DNA from: Nephromyces sp. MM_2019
Lineage: Eukaryota > Apicomplexa > Aconoidasida > Nephromycida
Direction of reading: 5' to 3'
NCBI GenBank assembly: GCA_015657535.1
Contig: JADHZB010001089.1
Location: forward strand, 1 to 64,000
DNA: 64,000 nt
A program made the position numbers and the translations under genes. This document shows, piece by piece, positions 35,001 through 47,741 of the stretch (its first letter is position 1; the number at the start of each line of letters is the position of its first letter). Below the pieces are notes generated by a model. The model was not told the origin of the DNA. It made no database searches and was given only the letters and a program-made list of their open reading frames with translations.

Positions 35001-38000
35001 CAGACTGCCAAGGCCGACAAAATCCGATTTTTCGAGCGAAAGTGAATGAGAACCATTTTTTATTGCAGCTTGCTGCTTGAAGTGTGTTTTTTTTTGTAAT
35101 CATTCTACTAGTCGTCTATCCATCCTTTTTTGGTAGTTCTCTAATATTCTATCCCCACTGGCTCAAACGCCCGCTTCGGCATATCCCTACTTTTTCTTCA
35201 GATTACAGGGCAACCAGTGAATTTGAATCACAATTCTTTTGATCTGAGAGAGGAATTCCCAGTCGCGAGAATGGTTGTTGATCCAGCTTCTTCTCGTGAT
35301 TTGCCGTCTTCCTTAAGCGAGGAACAGCTACAGCTACGAGTTGATAGTGGTGGAGCAACTGGAAATGACGTTGAGATATTCTCAAAAAGCGCTTCTGTAC
35401 CACTTGAAAATTTGTCAGAAGATGCGCATGGAAGTGGTAAAACAAAGTCTTTGCCTTCCAAGGAGTTGTTAAGCGCAGAGGTGCCTGCAAATAGCAGCAA
35501 TCCCAGCCCTATTGGAGTTAGAAAGTCGGCATCACCATGTGATAGGCCAAACTCCAAGTATACCTCGCATGAAAGCACACGATCCTCCGCAGGAGCTGGA
35601 AGAGGGAATGGACCTGGAAGAGGTGGCTATATACGTTCTTCCAGCAGGTATGGAACTTCGGGTGCTTCGAGGTAAGGCCGGTTTGGTTTGATGGGATTGG
35701 CTGTACGTGTGAGGGGTGATAATTTGATTGTTATGAATGTGATTTTTTGATAGCTTTTCTGAGAAATTTTGGTTTCATTGTTTGAAATGTGGTCTTCTGA
35801 TAGTGTTTTATTAAAGTGCAGATACACATGAATATAATAACTCTAGCACTTGCAGCTAGGAAAAAGTAGAAGAAGCAGAGAAAGTGCAAGAGGCACATAC
35901 TAACGCTACGGAATCTTTCTGTTCTGCGCTTTAAGCTGTTTAGCCTCTTGTTTTCCTTGAACTTATGGTAGCTTAGGCTTGCGATGTTTTTGGCATTTTA
36001 TAAGGAGCATTTTTCAATATTTTTTTTTTCATGGTAAGTATTTGCTTATATAAATGAAGGAGAGCTGTGAAGATATGGAATTTAGGTTCTGCGTTTTTTT
36101 TTGCTTTATCTAGTGTTTTTTGTCTTGATTTTTATTGAGTGCCAGTATTATATCATCTTCAAGTATCTGGTTTTTACTTTATGTGCACGTTTCTGTTTCT
36201 CCAGAATCTTGAAATTTTCTTCTTTTTTCGTGATTTTTAATTTATCGTTTGGAGAGCTTGAAAATATCGGAAAATTTTTTGCTGACAATTATAGTTGGAG
36301 GAAAAATATTTCCGAGAATTGCAGGATGTGTGTGTTTTTACAAATATATTGCATGTAAAATGATGTCTGTTTCGAAGTGGATTCTTCAACCCTCTTGCTC
36401 TCATCAAATTTTTTTCATATATTGCATCTATTTTTTAGGACTGAAACCCTCCCTGTTCAGGAGGATGATGTGTTATCGCATGAGAAAGCTGCATCACCAA
36501 CTCTGGATGAGTTCACCTCGATTTATTCTGGTATTCTGCCTATTGATAAGGACAGTGAAGGTAAAAAATGATTATGTTTTTCTCGCAATGCTTAAAACAC
36601 CAAAAAATGGCGTTTAGATGAAGAGTAGGACTAGCTTCGCTGTTATTTTAAACATGCAAATCAATAATATTATGTTCTACACTTCTTGAGTAAGTACTGG
36701 CAATCATCCCATGGGTTTTGTAGCCCTTTTAAAATAGGCATTTCTAGTTGAAAATCGCTTGAAGGTGCTTTGAAAATATGTTTAGCTGGTGTGTGCTCAG
36801 AATTTGCAGCAGTTTTATGATTGTATTGTGAATAAGATTGAGTCGGCGATTAGATCTCTCTGTTTTCGTTTTTTACTGATACTGGCTGTAGCTGATTTAT
36901 CTTTTTATGTATATTTTTCTTAGAAGCAAGTGTCGTTAGGCTTGGGCTCTATATTTTGCCTTTATTGTTCATATACGTTTCAAGTGCTATGCTTTGATTG
37001 CGTTGGATGAATTTGGGGTGCACTTGCTGTTTCCTATGCTGTGATGTTAAGTATTTTATTGTCTGAGGTTGTGTAGTCTTTTGGCATGCGTAAAGCGTTT
37101 AGTTGAAATCTCGATGGTTATATAATTTTTCCTGCTGACTAACATGGCATTATTGCCCTGTGTGTTTTTGTTTTTGTTTGTGTGTGTGTATAGTGTATAG
37201 TGTCAGGAAAAGCTACGTGTTTTCTGTTACATAAAGTGTTTTTGTGTATTAATCCTATTGAATAAATACTTGTAAGCCGCTTACAAGCATTATGTAATAG
37301 AACCAAATCTGTGTTTTGCTTTCGGCTATTTTCAAGAATCAGTTTCATTTAGTTGTGAATTTACCGGTATTTTTTTAGACGTTCCCTTTTTGAATAGAGA
37401 TTTGGCCTTGTTCATGCAGTATATCTTTTTTTTCCTCTCATTTGGATACCTTTGCCTCTTTTTTTTCAGAGGAGTACGAGTCTGACCTTTCAAGCTTACT
37501 GAAGCAGATGGATCGCCGTGAGTTTCATGAATCATGGTCAAAAGATTGGACTCTGGGTTTAGTCCGATTTTGTAAATATATGCAGCTTGCAGAGAAGATG
37601 CAAATTGGTCCGGCCATTGCTTTGCCACATGATGAAAACCACTGTAAAATATTTGTTCTCAAAAAGATCTATCAAAGTAAACCACCTGCTGGTTGGCCTG
37701 CATATGGTAATTACGCACATTGATATATTCGATTTTGGACCTTTTTTGTGCTTTAAGGGGGAGATTTGATAATTCCATTGTTTGAATGATATTGGTGTGT
37801 GTTGTCAGTATTTTCTGGGTTTTTTTTTGCCATTTCGTCTGTTGTAGGTTAAATTTTAGGATGAAGAGTAGGTATGTGCTTTGCCCATTTTTGCTTAATG
37901 AAATACGCAGTCCATGTTTTTAGTTTTTGATTAATGCTTCCTGATTTTTGCTTTTATAGGCCAATAGCATTTAATTTCTGGTTCTGGTGCTTTATTATTC

Positions 38001-40446
38001 TTCTCATAAATATGTGAAAGTGGCATTTATTTTCTAGTCTTTTTTTCTGCCACATGTTTAAGCTCTGTAAGTAGCTTAGAACTCTTAGTGCATGGATAAA
38101 TAATATCATGTAGAATTGAGAAAGCTTTTATAGTCTTTTAGTAAAGATCTCATTTTTCCTGTCGTTGATGGAATCATGGCTCGAAAAGATGCTATTTAAT
38201 GCAGTAAATAGCTTCACTTTTTTTTTCTTTATATGGAACTAAGTAGCATTTGAAAGAAGACATTGAGTTTTTATTAAATGTGATGCAATACATAAAATTC
38301 ACAGAACAGCTCGTGTTTCCTCATTTTTTCTTAGCAAAATATTGATTTGATATGCTTGATTATGAAGAGCGATTACTTTCCTTCGCATTTTTTTTAAATG
38401 TGGTTTTAGATGTTTTTTTCGGAAAAGCAAAAGTTAAATGAGGCGATTTAGATGTGGAAGTTTGGCTTGATAAGTTGCCGATTTTGAGCTATACTTTACG
38501 TGTTAAGTAGTTTGTAATTGTATAGCATTGTTCTCTTTTGATGTCTCCTTTATTTACTCGTATCTGATATGCATTGAGTACGCATATTTCATAGCAGTAT
38601 TCTTCCCACCATCATATAAATTGTGAAAGTTTCAGTTGTGGATAATCGCGTGTAAATACTGCGAGCAGTAGCACAGCTAGTATTGCTGCAATCTCATTTT
38701 TTCATTCTTCATTTTCCTGTGAATTTTACGTAGCTTATTGCTAGTTTGTGTGTGAAAATGTATATTTGGACTTTTATTTGTATGTGCAAAGATCAACATA
38801 TGAACTTGTGGGTTTACGTGTGCCTGTATATTCGTGTGTGAGCACTGCTCCTCTGATCATGAATTTATATGTGTGTGTTTTTTTTATGGTTTAACCACTC
38901 CATGTCTTTCTAGGATCTAGAATAACTAAGTTTAGTAGCATTTTGATAGATATTTGCTCTTCCTCACCGTTTATCCAGTTAGTACCTCAGTCATCACTGC
39001 ATCTCATCCCCTTTGCTATTTTTTATGAATTTTTCAGGTGTTAGGCTTCAGATTCAATGTGGAGGATTCCTGCAAGACATATTATCATGGTCCAATATGA
39101 ATCGTCCGATGTGGAAGCTTACTATGCCGCTCATTGAAAAGGTTAATATTGCGTCTGCAATTTTTGCGTATTTAATCATCTTACTAGAATTAGTGTAATA
39201 AAATTATGTAATTTTGTTTACTTAGCGCTATAAGAACATCCTAGGTCTATAATAACGCATTGACATCATCATGCGTCGAAGTAATTCTTTTTTACGTTGT
39301 GATACCTTCTTCATAAAGTCCCTTTTGTGGCCAGTTGAATTTTGAAACTTTGTATGCTCTGACTCCCCTTGTATGTTAAGCTTATCAAGCGTGTCTAGTA
39401 GGCTAGTTGCAATTGTAGTTGACTTTTTGCTGCTGCTAATCAGGTGTAAATGTCGTGATCTTGGTTTTTTACTTGCATTTGTACGTAGTGTAAATCATTT
39501 TATATATTGTCCGTATATATTTCTTCAATAAATTATGGTTTCATCTTGTCTTCGTTTTTGGACCACGTCTTTTCTCCTTCCTGGCTTACATTTTGCGAAT
39601 TCTGTAGCGTGGTCTGATAGAAGGTCTGTATATGGAACAAGTCCACTGCATTTTTTCTTAGGTTGCCCTTTTTAATTTGTGAAAAGTGTGAATCTGAAAG
39701 CGTGCTGGATCCACCTTTTTACTGTAGTATCGATATTATCGCTTTTCGCTTGTGCACTGCTGTTTAGATATTTGTGTTGATCTGTATATTTTTATACGCT
39801 GTGGAGCGGAATTTTCGAGTACTCCGCTTACTTCGATGGCACTGGCAATGGGCTCTAGTTCATCGAATGCTACATGTTTTAATTTTTTTTATAGTTTAGG
39901 ATATTTTTTAGAAATGGTGCATCCGCATGTAGAAAGAAAGCATGCCGTTTAGTTTGATTGCTTTTAAAAAGTGAGCCTCACTAAAAGCTTAGAACTCCGC
40001 GGCACACAGAGAGGGAGTTAACAGTCTTCAGCAGACTACACATAAGAACATCACCTCAAGTTGTAAAGATTTTGATGCTTAAAAACGCTTTTTGCATCAT
40101 TTCAAGGCAGTATGCCTTTCAGAGGGAATGTTTTCTCATTTTTCTATTGTAGGGTAAGAAAGAATAATTTTATCATTTGGTATACACGTCGTTTGTTTAA
40201 CTCTTTTTTGAATATTTTTTAATGCTATCTTGATAACAGGGTATAAGCCAGTTAATTCAAAAGGTCGGAGGCGTGCAGAAGCTCAGGAATGGTCATCAAC
40301 CTTATTTTAATGCCTGCCGTAATGCTTTAAGAGAAAACTACACCTTGCACGCTTGCTTGAAGGATTATTCCCGTTCTGTTACCACTAATAAGCGTAAGCA
40401 GCGAAGTACCAACGTTTCGCAACTTCGGGCAGCAAAGGCAGAATGA
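32001..40446 (+). CDS. Large low-complexity protein with a novel Trp-rich C-terminal domain
   Basis: Seven exons join in phase: 32001-33531, 34095-34717, 35202-35671, 36439-36560, 37470-37706, 39038-39141 and 40240-40446, encoding about 1,097 residues to a TGA. The first is open back to an acceptor (ATTTTTAG at 31993-32000), so a 5' exon is probably missing. The first in-frame ATG is 32079. The N-terminal two thirds is Ser/His/Asn/Gln-rich and probably disordered, with an acidic patch (EVLDDLDEADESF). A Gly/Arg stretch (GAGRGNGPGRGGYIR) follows and could bind RNA. The last three exons form a compact, conserved-looking domain of about 180 residues with spaced tryptophans: FHESWSKDW, GWPAYG, WSNMNRPMW and LIQKVGG, plus several cysteines. 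I do not recognise it. It is not an AP2, KH, RRM or kinase fold by motif. The tail is Lys/Arg-rich. It may be a nuclear or RNA-associated regulator, but that is a guess. Confidence 0.75.
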
Positions 40447-43400
40447 GGCCCGATCTATAATAAGATGCTGCTTCAAAGGTAAGGCTATCTATATACTTTT
40501 GTTATTATTGCGGTTTTATTATGATGGTTTCTTTCCTGTTTCTTGCAAAGGAGCTGCTGAATTAGCTCCCCTCATGAATATGAATCTTGAGATTTTTTTC
40601 TGTACTACATCAAGTGGCTTTTTGGTTATCCAATTAGGAGGTAAACATCATTTTGGGGTCAATGTACTTGCGCATATATATCAGTGTAGCTTGTTGATTT
40701 CACCATAATATTTTTGTAGCACAGTTTGCATTTTTATGAAAAATGTCAATGCTGTATGTTTAGCCACCAAACTGTGTTTTCTGGTTTATTTTTTGTTTGT
40801 GTTTAAAGAAATAAGTTTTTTTTGTTTGGTTTGCTGTTTTTTATTATTTGTGTTATGCATTTATCAAGAATCAAACTTATGATATCCTTTGTATGCTTAT
40901 ACTTGTTTTTTCAGTTTTGCACTGCATTCTTTTCTCTCAGGTTTCCTATAGGGACCGCCACTTTAATTGGGTCAATATCACCAAGAAATAATATTTCAAG
41001 GCCAATCTGTTATATTGCATGTTGTACGATACACATTTGTTGTAGTAGGGCTGTCCTAGTTCGTTTGGACTAGATGACTATTCATCCTCTAATTAAGCCT
41101 GAAGTAATCGTATGTTATTAGCTACTATGTCCCGCTCAAAAATATTTTAGCATCAGCCCTGAATGCGTATGCATACTTTTTACCTTTTAACTAGGAAGCT
41201 CATCATCTATGTCTGATAAAAGCAACGATGAATCAGTTCTGCCTAAAAAGTAAAACCTACAAAACCTATCATTGACATCTTATATGGCTAAATTGCTCTT
41301 TAACCTCTTGTTTGTATGTTTTCATCGGCGGACTTTTTTCCGTTCACTTGTTCTCACCCCATTAATTGGGTGTTTTATAATTCTTGCTGCTCGCAACTAC
41401 GCAGAATAATCTCCATCGAAAATTTGTATGAAAGGTTTATTTTCGTGCCGCTTTTGTGGTGTTTTATTTACTTATGTGTGGAATGCAGTTGACTCCTGGA
41501 CCGTGGGGCAATAAGAGTAGCTCTATCTTCACGAATTGTTTACCTAGTTAAAAATGTATTTCTTTTTTGAAACTAAATTGTTGCTCTTCAATTGAGGGTT
41601 CTTTCTAGGAGTGCACGCTAGAAGCTTATATTACCTGTTTTTAACATCATAACCGGGACCATAAATCCAATTTTTTAGCTGTAGATTAGTTTTTTAGCGA
41701 AGCTGATGCCTGGACATTCTTTTGACCAAACATTTCAAAATGAAAGCAACTTCTTGCAAGTTATGTTAATTAGATCCCGACAAAGCCTATGCATATTAAT
41801 CTGGTTATTGCCTGCTTACTGCACTCTGACGATTTTATATCACGGAAGCCCTCTGATTTACTGAATGCTATGGTATTTTGATTGTACAGTCGATTTCTGT
41901 TCTGATTACATTAGTCTTCTTGGATTTTGCCGTTATTACCAGCCTGCTCAAGTTACTGGTATATCAGATGGGCAGGTAGCAATCAAATTTTTAGAAATTT
42001 GTTGGCCTCTCGTTATCGGTACTTTCCAAGGGTTGGTTTGATGTAGGCGCAAGGTACGGTCAGGCTTGAAATAATTTCAATTACAACTCAGTCTTTAAAA
42101 CGTGGGCTTTATTCTCACACTCGTTATGGAAGCTATTTCAGGTTGCGTTGTTGCAACGAGCCTGGTAGGTGCTGCATTAATTTTCGGCATTTCTAGACAA
42201 GCTTAATTGAGTTGCATATCCTCTCATTGATACAAGTATTGGATAGTCCGCTTTCTGGAAGCTCGTGCTGTTGAAAAGTGAATTTACCTCTTCGGTCTAC
42301 TTTCATAAACGGACACGTTATTTAGGCGCTAATCTTGCTGAGTTCTTACCATCTTACCATAGGATGAGCAAGCTTTCGCGATGAGTTCTCCACAAATTGC
42401 TACGCAGGTGACCCAAAACTGGTTGCATGGACAGAGGGATGCTTTATCCCTGTAAGCTGAAGCTGAACTTGCATTTCTGGGGCTGCCAAATAAAGTTGGT
42501 AGCTTGCTCCGTTAGCCTTGTTACCATTAGATGCCATATAAGCGATCATTCGCGAATCCACACCAGCGACTCTTGTGTTTCGGAAGTGAGATGATATGCG
42601 CAGTGAAGCCCCCCTCTAGCTAGATTCGCATATAATGGCTCATCAGAGGCAGATCGAACAGTAGATATACTATTTTTTGAATTGTTGTGTGGACGAATTT
42701 GTTTGATGGTACGCCGTTGCTACACTGGGCCTCCCAGGCATTAGCTGTGTAGAGAGCTGGGCTCTTATGGTCGATGCTGCTATGTCTTGTTTTGTTTTCA
42801 CTTGCTTTCATATACTGGTGGCTCTTAAGAATAACCACGAGGATATGTCTGAACGATTTACACTACGGGCATCTATTTGGCATCGTACACACGAAATATC
42901 ATACTACCACCTTCAGTTGAGTTATCCGTAGGATATCCTAATGATTGTTGCAGAATTGCGAGACAATTTATTCTTGCGAAGTTCTGGGCAAGCTTCGTAT
43001 CTTTGCATCGTTGGTTTCCTCGTACGTCAATATTTTTAAGTTCCAGTTTTTTTCAAGGTTAGGGATCAAATATAACCTACCAACAAAAATAACATGTAGT
43101 ACAGTTAATTAAGCAAGGGAGCTCGAAATGCTGTATACAGAAGGATTTAGCAGACCTTTCTTGATAAGGTAAAATGTTTATCACGGTATGATTATCCCAC
43201 TTCGGATTCTCAAAATGCTTCAGGAAATTACTGTCAGTAAGCGGGCGCAAAGAATTTCATTAGTTCAAATAGGCGATAAACTGGGCACAGGATATCGCAC
43301 TGGTTATACCACGTACTTGTTCACAACAAAAGCAAGGGGGGCCCTTCTATCTATTATCGCTTTAGTTTACGGGCTGGGATGCAGCCCCTACAAAAGCGGA

Positions 43401-45107
43401 AATTATGCGCTCGTCTCCCTTTGTTGTGACCACCATGTCTAGATAGCACGTGACCTAGGCACTACAGTTGTTGCTTACGGTTCTCCTACTAACCCATAAT
43501 ATAACTATAGGAAAAACATCACCTAGGTATGCTCGGAAATTATAGAAACACACCGGTCGTTTTGTAGGTAACCCACAATATATTTGGAATTTTGTATGAT
43601 GCGGGAAGACAATCTCAAGATAGAAGGCTTCAGGTATCGCAAGTATTAAGTTGTATAGTAGCAAGGAATGTCCTGCTCGGTTTTTCTCAGCTTTTAGTGT
43701 GTATTTCGCTCAGTCCGTTGAATAACCGATGTACCATATAGATTCATGCTTTTAGTGAGGAAAAAAATTCCGGTAGCATTGCTGCATATAAAGTATTGTA
43801 AGCGGGCCCATAATTTTGAGCACCCTCTGATGCTTTAAAGTATCAACGTGTTTTTCACAAAAATACTAAGCTATAGTAAGAGGTAAGCTCTTTGTTTCAG
43901 GATTACAAGTCCTCTGAAGGCCAAACCTTCCATCATGCCTTCACAAAATCTGTGAAAAACTGAAGGTTAAGTACTTTGTATCCCTTGTACACGAGCGTTG
44001 TTAATCGAGGAAGAAGATTCGCTTCCATTCATAAGCACCACAAATACAGTAAGCACTTTTTTTCCGCGGTGAAGTAGTAATGCTTGAGCAGCTACTACAA
44101 GGTACCCGCTTACTCCTGGCAGCAAGTATCATTGTAGCTTTAATCCCTAACTAGAAATGTCTGAAGGAAGTCATGGTAAAGTTTGCTGGCTTCAAGTGGA
44201 CGTGGAATACTGTTGCAGCAAGGCGAAATACCACCTGCGCATCTATATAGCTATGAGTCGGTATCATACAATTGGTAGCAAAAGACACTTGCGCTTGGTG
44301 CTGCGAATTAAGGAATGTTACGTGTATCAGGTCTCTACCTATCATGAGATAGCCAGGCAATAATGGTACACCGCTGAAGCACCAAACAAAAGTCGCTTGT
44401 CTCAAGTGAGAAAGCGAGCAGCTTCTCAGCGTGAATCATGGCTATCACATAGTTACAGAACTTGGCATGTATCACAAATTACCTTTTTTAAACGCTGCTA
44501 CGACGGCGGAGTATTTTTTCGCATGTGATTTTACCGGATTGGTTGACTTTTTTTTTTAATAATTTTTAGGCTATAGGGCGGATAAACCATTTTTTGATAA
44601 ATTTTTTTCTCCATGAAATGCATTCGAAAGCGATTAAAATGCAGTAGCAAAACTGAAAATTCCTTTTTAACGATGAAATATTTTCTTTTATATGTTGCGA
44701 GTAACATTTCAACAAATTTAAATTTAGCCTATGGCCATGTATAACCTTGGATTACGTGCTTGTCTATAATCGTAGGATACACGAAGGATGATAAGTAAAG
44801 ATATTCAAAACAGCAGATTGTTTTTTTGAATGCCTTGCAGCAAATTATTTTATTTGGTATGCCATTGATTGGTAGTATCATGGAGCGCAAGATTTGCTTT
44901 TTTATGTACACGTCACGTTTGCATGGGCCTTTCCAACATATTATAGCTCATGCACAGAAGAAGTAAGTCTTCTGTAAACTAACAACCCGGAAATTTGGGC
45001 TCCTGGGAACCCAAAATTCACGGTTAATCTGATTGCTACAAAAACAAGGAAGGCATCGGATATATGCTAATTTATCACATACAAAGACCTTTCAAGAACA
45101 ACTGAAA
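40447..45107. other. Intergenic region; no supported gene
   Basis: T-rich to about 41.6 kb (3' flank of the preceding gene), then more balanced in composition. ORFs are at most 84 codons (for example 40822-41073, 43188-43442, 44151-44405). They are often open on both strands and unrecognised. Just upstream of 45108 the sequence is strongly AT-rich, as expected for a promoter. Confidence 0.55.
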
Positions 45108-47741
45108 ATGCAGTATAACAATGAAGGTGAGAATGCAAGTGCAGCGATGGATGTGGGTTATGCTGATCCCGACGGAGGTAGCTTCAAACTTCTAGCAACC
45201 AAGAGTCAATGGCCACGTATGAAGGAAGAAATCGCGGATGAATGGGCATGCAATAATAGTGCACCTCTTAGTGCTGAGAGTGCCTATTCCGCAGGAGAGG
45301 GCTCGATTTTACCCACATTTCAGAAATTTGAAAATTGTGAACATACTTCGAATCAAACGCATGAACATTTTACTTGCACGCTTGATACTGAGAACTCGGT
45401 ATGTGCCAATGGAAACTCCAACAGCCCTTTCAATCAGCACGAATATGCCACCTCCGGAGTTCAGAGCAAGATGATGTATAAAAACAAAGCTAATAATTTG
45501 CCTAAACCTAATAGTGAATTTGACAGCAGGGTAACTGCAACAGCCAGTAGTAAAATTAGCCAGGAGGAAATAATACCCATTAAACTTTCTCCTCCAGCTA
45601 CAACCAACTTAGAAAGCTCAGTGGATGGGCAAACACAATCAACTTCAGCACCTCAGTTTTTATCCTCTACCACAGAAAAAAGCGGCGAGCGGGGTTCTGG
45701 TAAAAAAGCATGGAAGTTTCCTCCAATGACAGTGGTACAGCTTTTCAATCTTCTTGAGTGCATTGAAGTGCAGGATGCACTGATCAAGCTGCAGCCATGT
45801 TTTCGCAATATTTTTCGCACAAGTCAGGAAGGTACCAGCGATGTCAATCTCTCTAGCGCTAACAAAGTCCGCGGGAGTTCCACCCCCTTTTCTTGTCGAG
45901 AGTCCCCCTCCCCAGGAGCTGAGCCATATATGGAGGCCTCTTTAGCGACACTGAATTGTGGTGAATTAGAGCATGGTTCGTATCCTTTCGCAAAGCAGGA
46001 ATCTGTAGACTTGCCTAACCGCATTACGATATGCAGCTCGAGGAATAAGCGAGCAAAAACAACTGCTAAACCTAACGGCCAGCACGCAGTGTACGAGCAA
46101 AGCCATACCGCTGGACTCCACTATCATAGTAATTCTGATGGATCGCCTAGAAGCTCGAAGGTACAAAAAGTAGATACATCACAAGGCACATGCTATATGC
46201 ATTGCGGCCTGGGCTATTACGATGAATCTGGTGAGGCAAACTTTAGCATCAACGACCGGCAGCACGGTGCTACTCCAGCTAAAGCTAGCAATATGCTAGC
46301 ACCCCACAAAAGGAAGGCGTTGAAAAACTGTAGTAACCCTGGGTGTAGCAATGAGTGCTCTTCTCTTGTGGGGCAGCCACATCAGGATAACATCTATGCA
46401 GTCAAAACTGGTGGAAGATCACCTGGTAACTACATGGAAAGTAGGGCTATTACAGCAACTATAACAAGCGCCGCAGAGGAAAAAGTGTTGAGGGATGGAT
46501 GCTATTCGTTGAAGGCTATTGGAGAATACGACATGGTAGAGTTGAAAGTAACACACTGCCCCACAAATTCAAACTCTCTGGGTGAAAATATAGTGACGTG
46601 CCGGATACTTGGCATCCATGCTGGTATGACCTTGTTCAACCTTCACAGAAGTATAGCATTAACTCTTAACATCGATCAGGTGAGAATTAGAGAACGCTTC
46701 CAGAACGCTGGATTTCGAAAAAATTTTGCCTTTTGTTCTAAATGTACGTAATTCATTTATTGAAGTATCCAAATTGATTGGCAGCCATATACTGCATAAT
46801 TACGAGAACTTCGCGAATTTTATGTGGATTCTTATGTGATTACGTTTCGTGACTGGAAGGACTTTAGCTAGGGCACATACGTACAGAGCACGAATTTAGC
46901 TACCGGGGGATTTTCTTTCGCTGGAATTCGTATTTCACGGTGCTCTACAAATCAGCTTGAAAATTTTATAAGTTACGTGTGTTTCTTCGATTTCTTTTCT
47001 TGAAGCATGCAGCTGAGGAATACTTACACGCCTGGATAGTAAGCGACGGGACGGTTTATGGAGGAGGCAAAGCATGCAGTCCAGCAACTTCCAGGCGCCT
47101 CTCTTTACAAACAGACAGGCATACCACTTACCGCCAGCTGGTACAGCTTCCCGTAGGTGAAAATGGTGATGTTCTGATAGAAAAATGCGCATCTTTAACA
47201 TATATATTCGGTAAAATCCAGTGCCATGTTCAGCTGAACAATTTCTTGCTGCAGAAAACGAACTCGGCTGATTTACTTTGGGTAGGTTGTTTTTTGGCCA
47301 CCTTACATATGCCATGCATCTCTGAATTTCTAATTTATTTCTCCTATAATGTCTAATACTATGACCCAAAAAACAAGTAAATTAAAAAATCCTTTTTAAA
47401 ATATGATTTACCTGCATTTTCTTTAATATAACACTTGAAACAGCAATAAAGCATAGGATTTACTTTGTGAACATTGGCTTCACAAATCTACCGTAGCTTA
47501 TGCGCTAATTTTAGCAGGATAAGATAAATGCCTTAGATGCACTCATAATCAGCCATTCAGAGCAATAAAAAAGGCTTCCTTTTAAATATGACTGAAAATT
47601 ATTCAGGTGCCTCGTTGCTGTGAAGGAAGCTACGGCCCAGCACCCTCTGTGGATGACTGGGGAAATCCAAAGAATAGCTCACTTAAGCCGTCTTCCAAGA
47701 GACCCCCTTTAGACGTTAATTTGCATGGGATCAACCTGTAA
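45108..47741 (+). CDS. Protein with C-terminal pRiA4b ORF-3 (IS1096 TnpR-like) domain
   Basis: Three exons (45108-46679, 47006-47281, 47607-47741), all phase 0, give 660 residues. The start is the first ATG after an in-frame stop at 45030 and is preceded by AAA. Residues 1 to about 470 are Ser/Asn/Thr-rich, with one helical patch (TVVQLFNLLECIEVQDALI) and a small Cys cluster (NCSNPGCSNECSS, about 406-418). From about 473 the order fits the plasmid pRiA4b ORF-3-like domain: MVELKVTH, then MTLFNLHRSIALTLNID, EEYLHAWIVSDGTVYG, LTYIFGKIQCHVQLNNFL, and VPRCCEGSYGP with DDWG. In bacteria this fold is often annotated as an IS1096 TnpR-like protein, and its biochemical role is poorly defined. No transposase, inverted repeats or other element parts are nearby, so it reads as a domesticated host domain. 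A GTAAGT at the stop codon (47737) could instead be a donor, extending the C-terminus. Confidence 0.8.
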
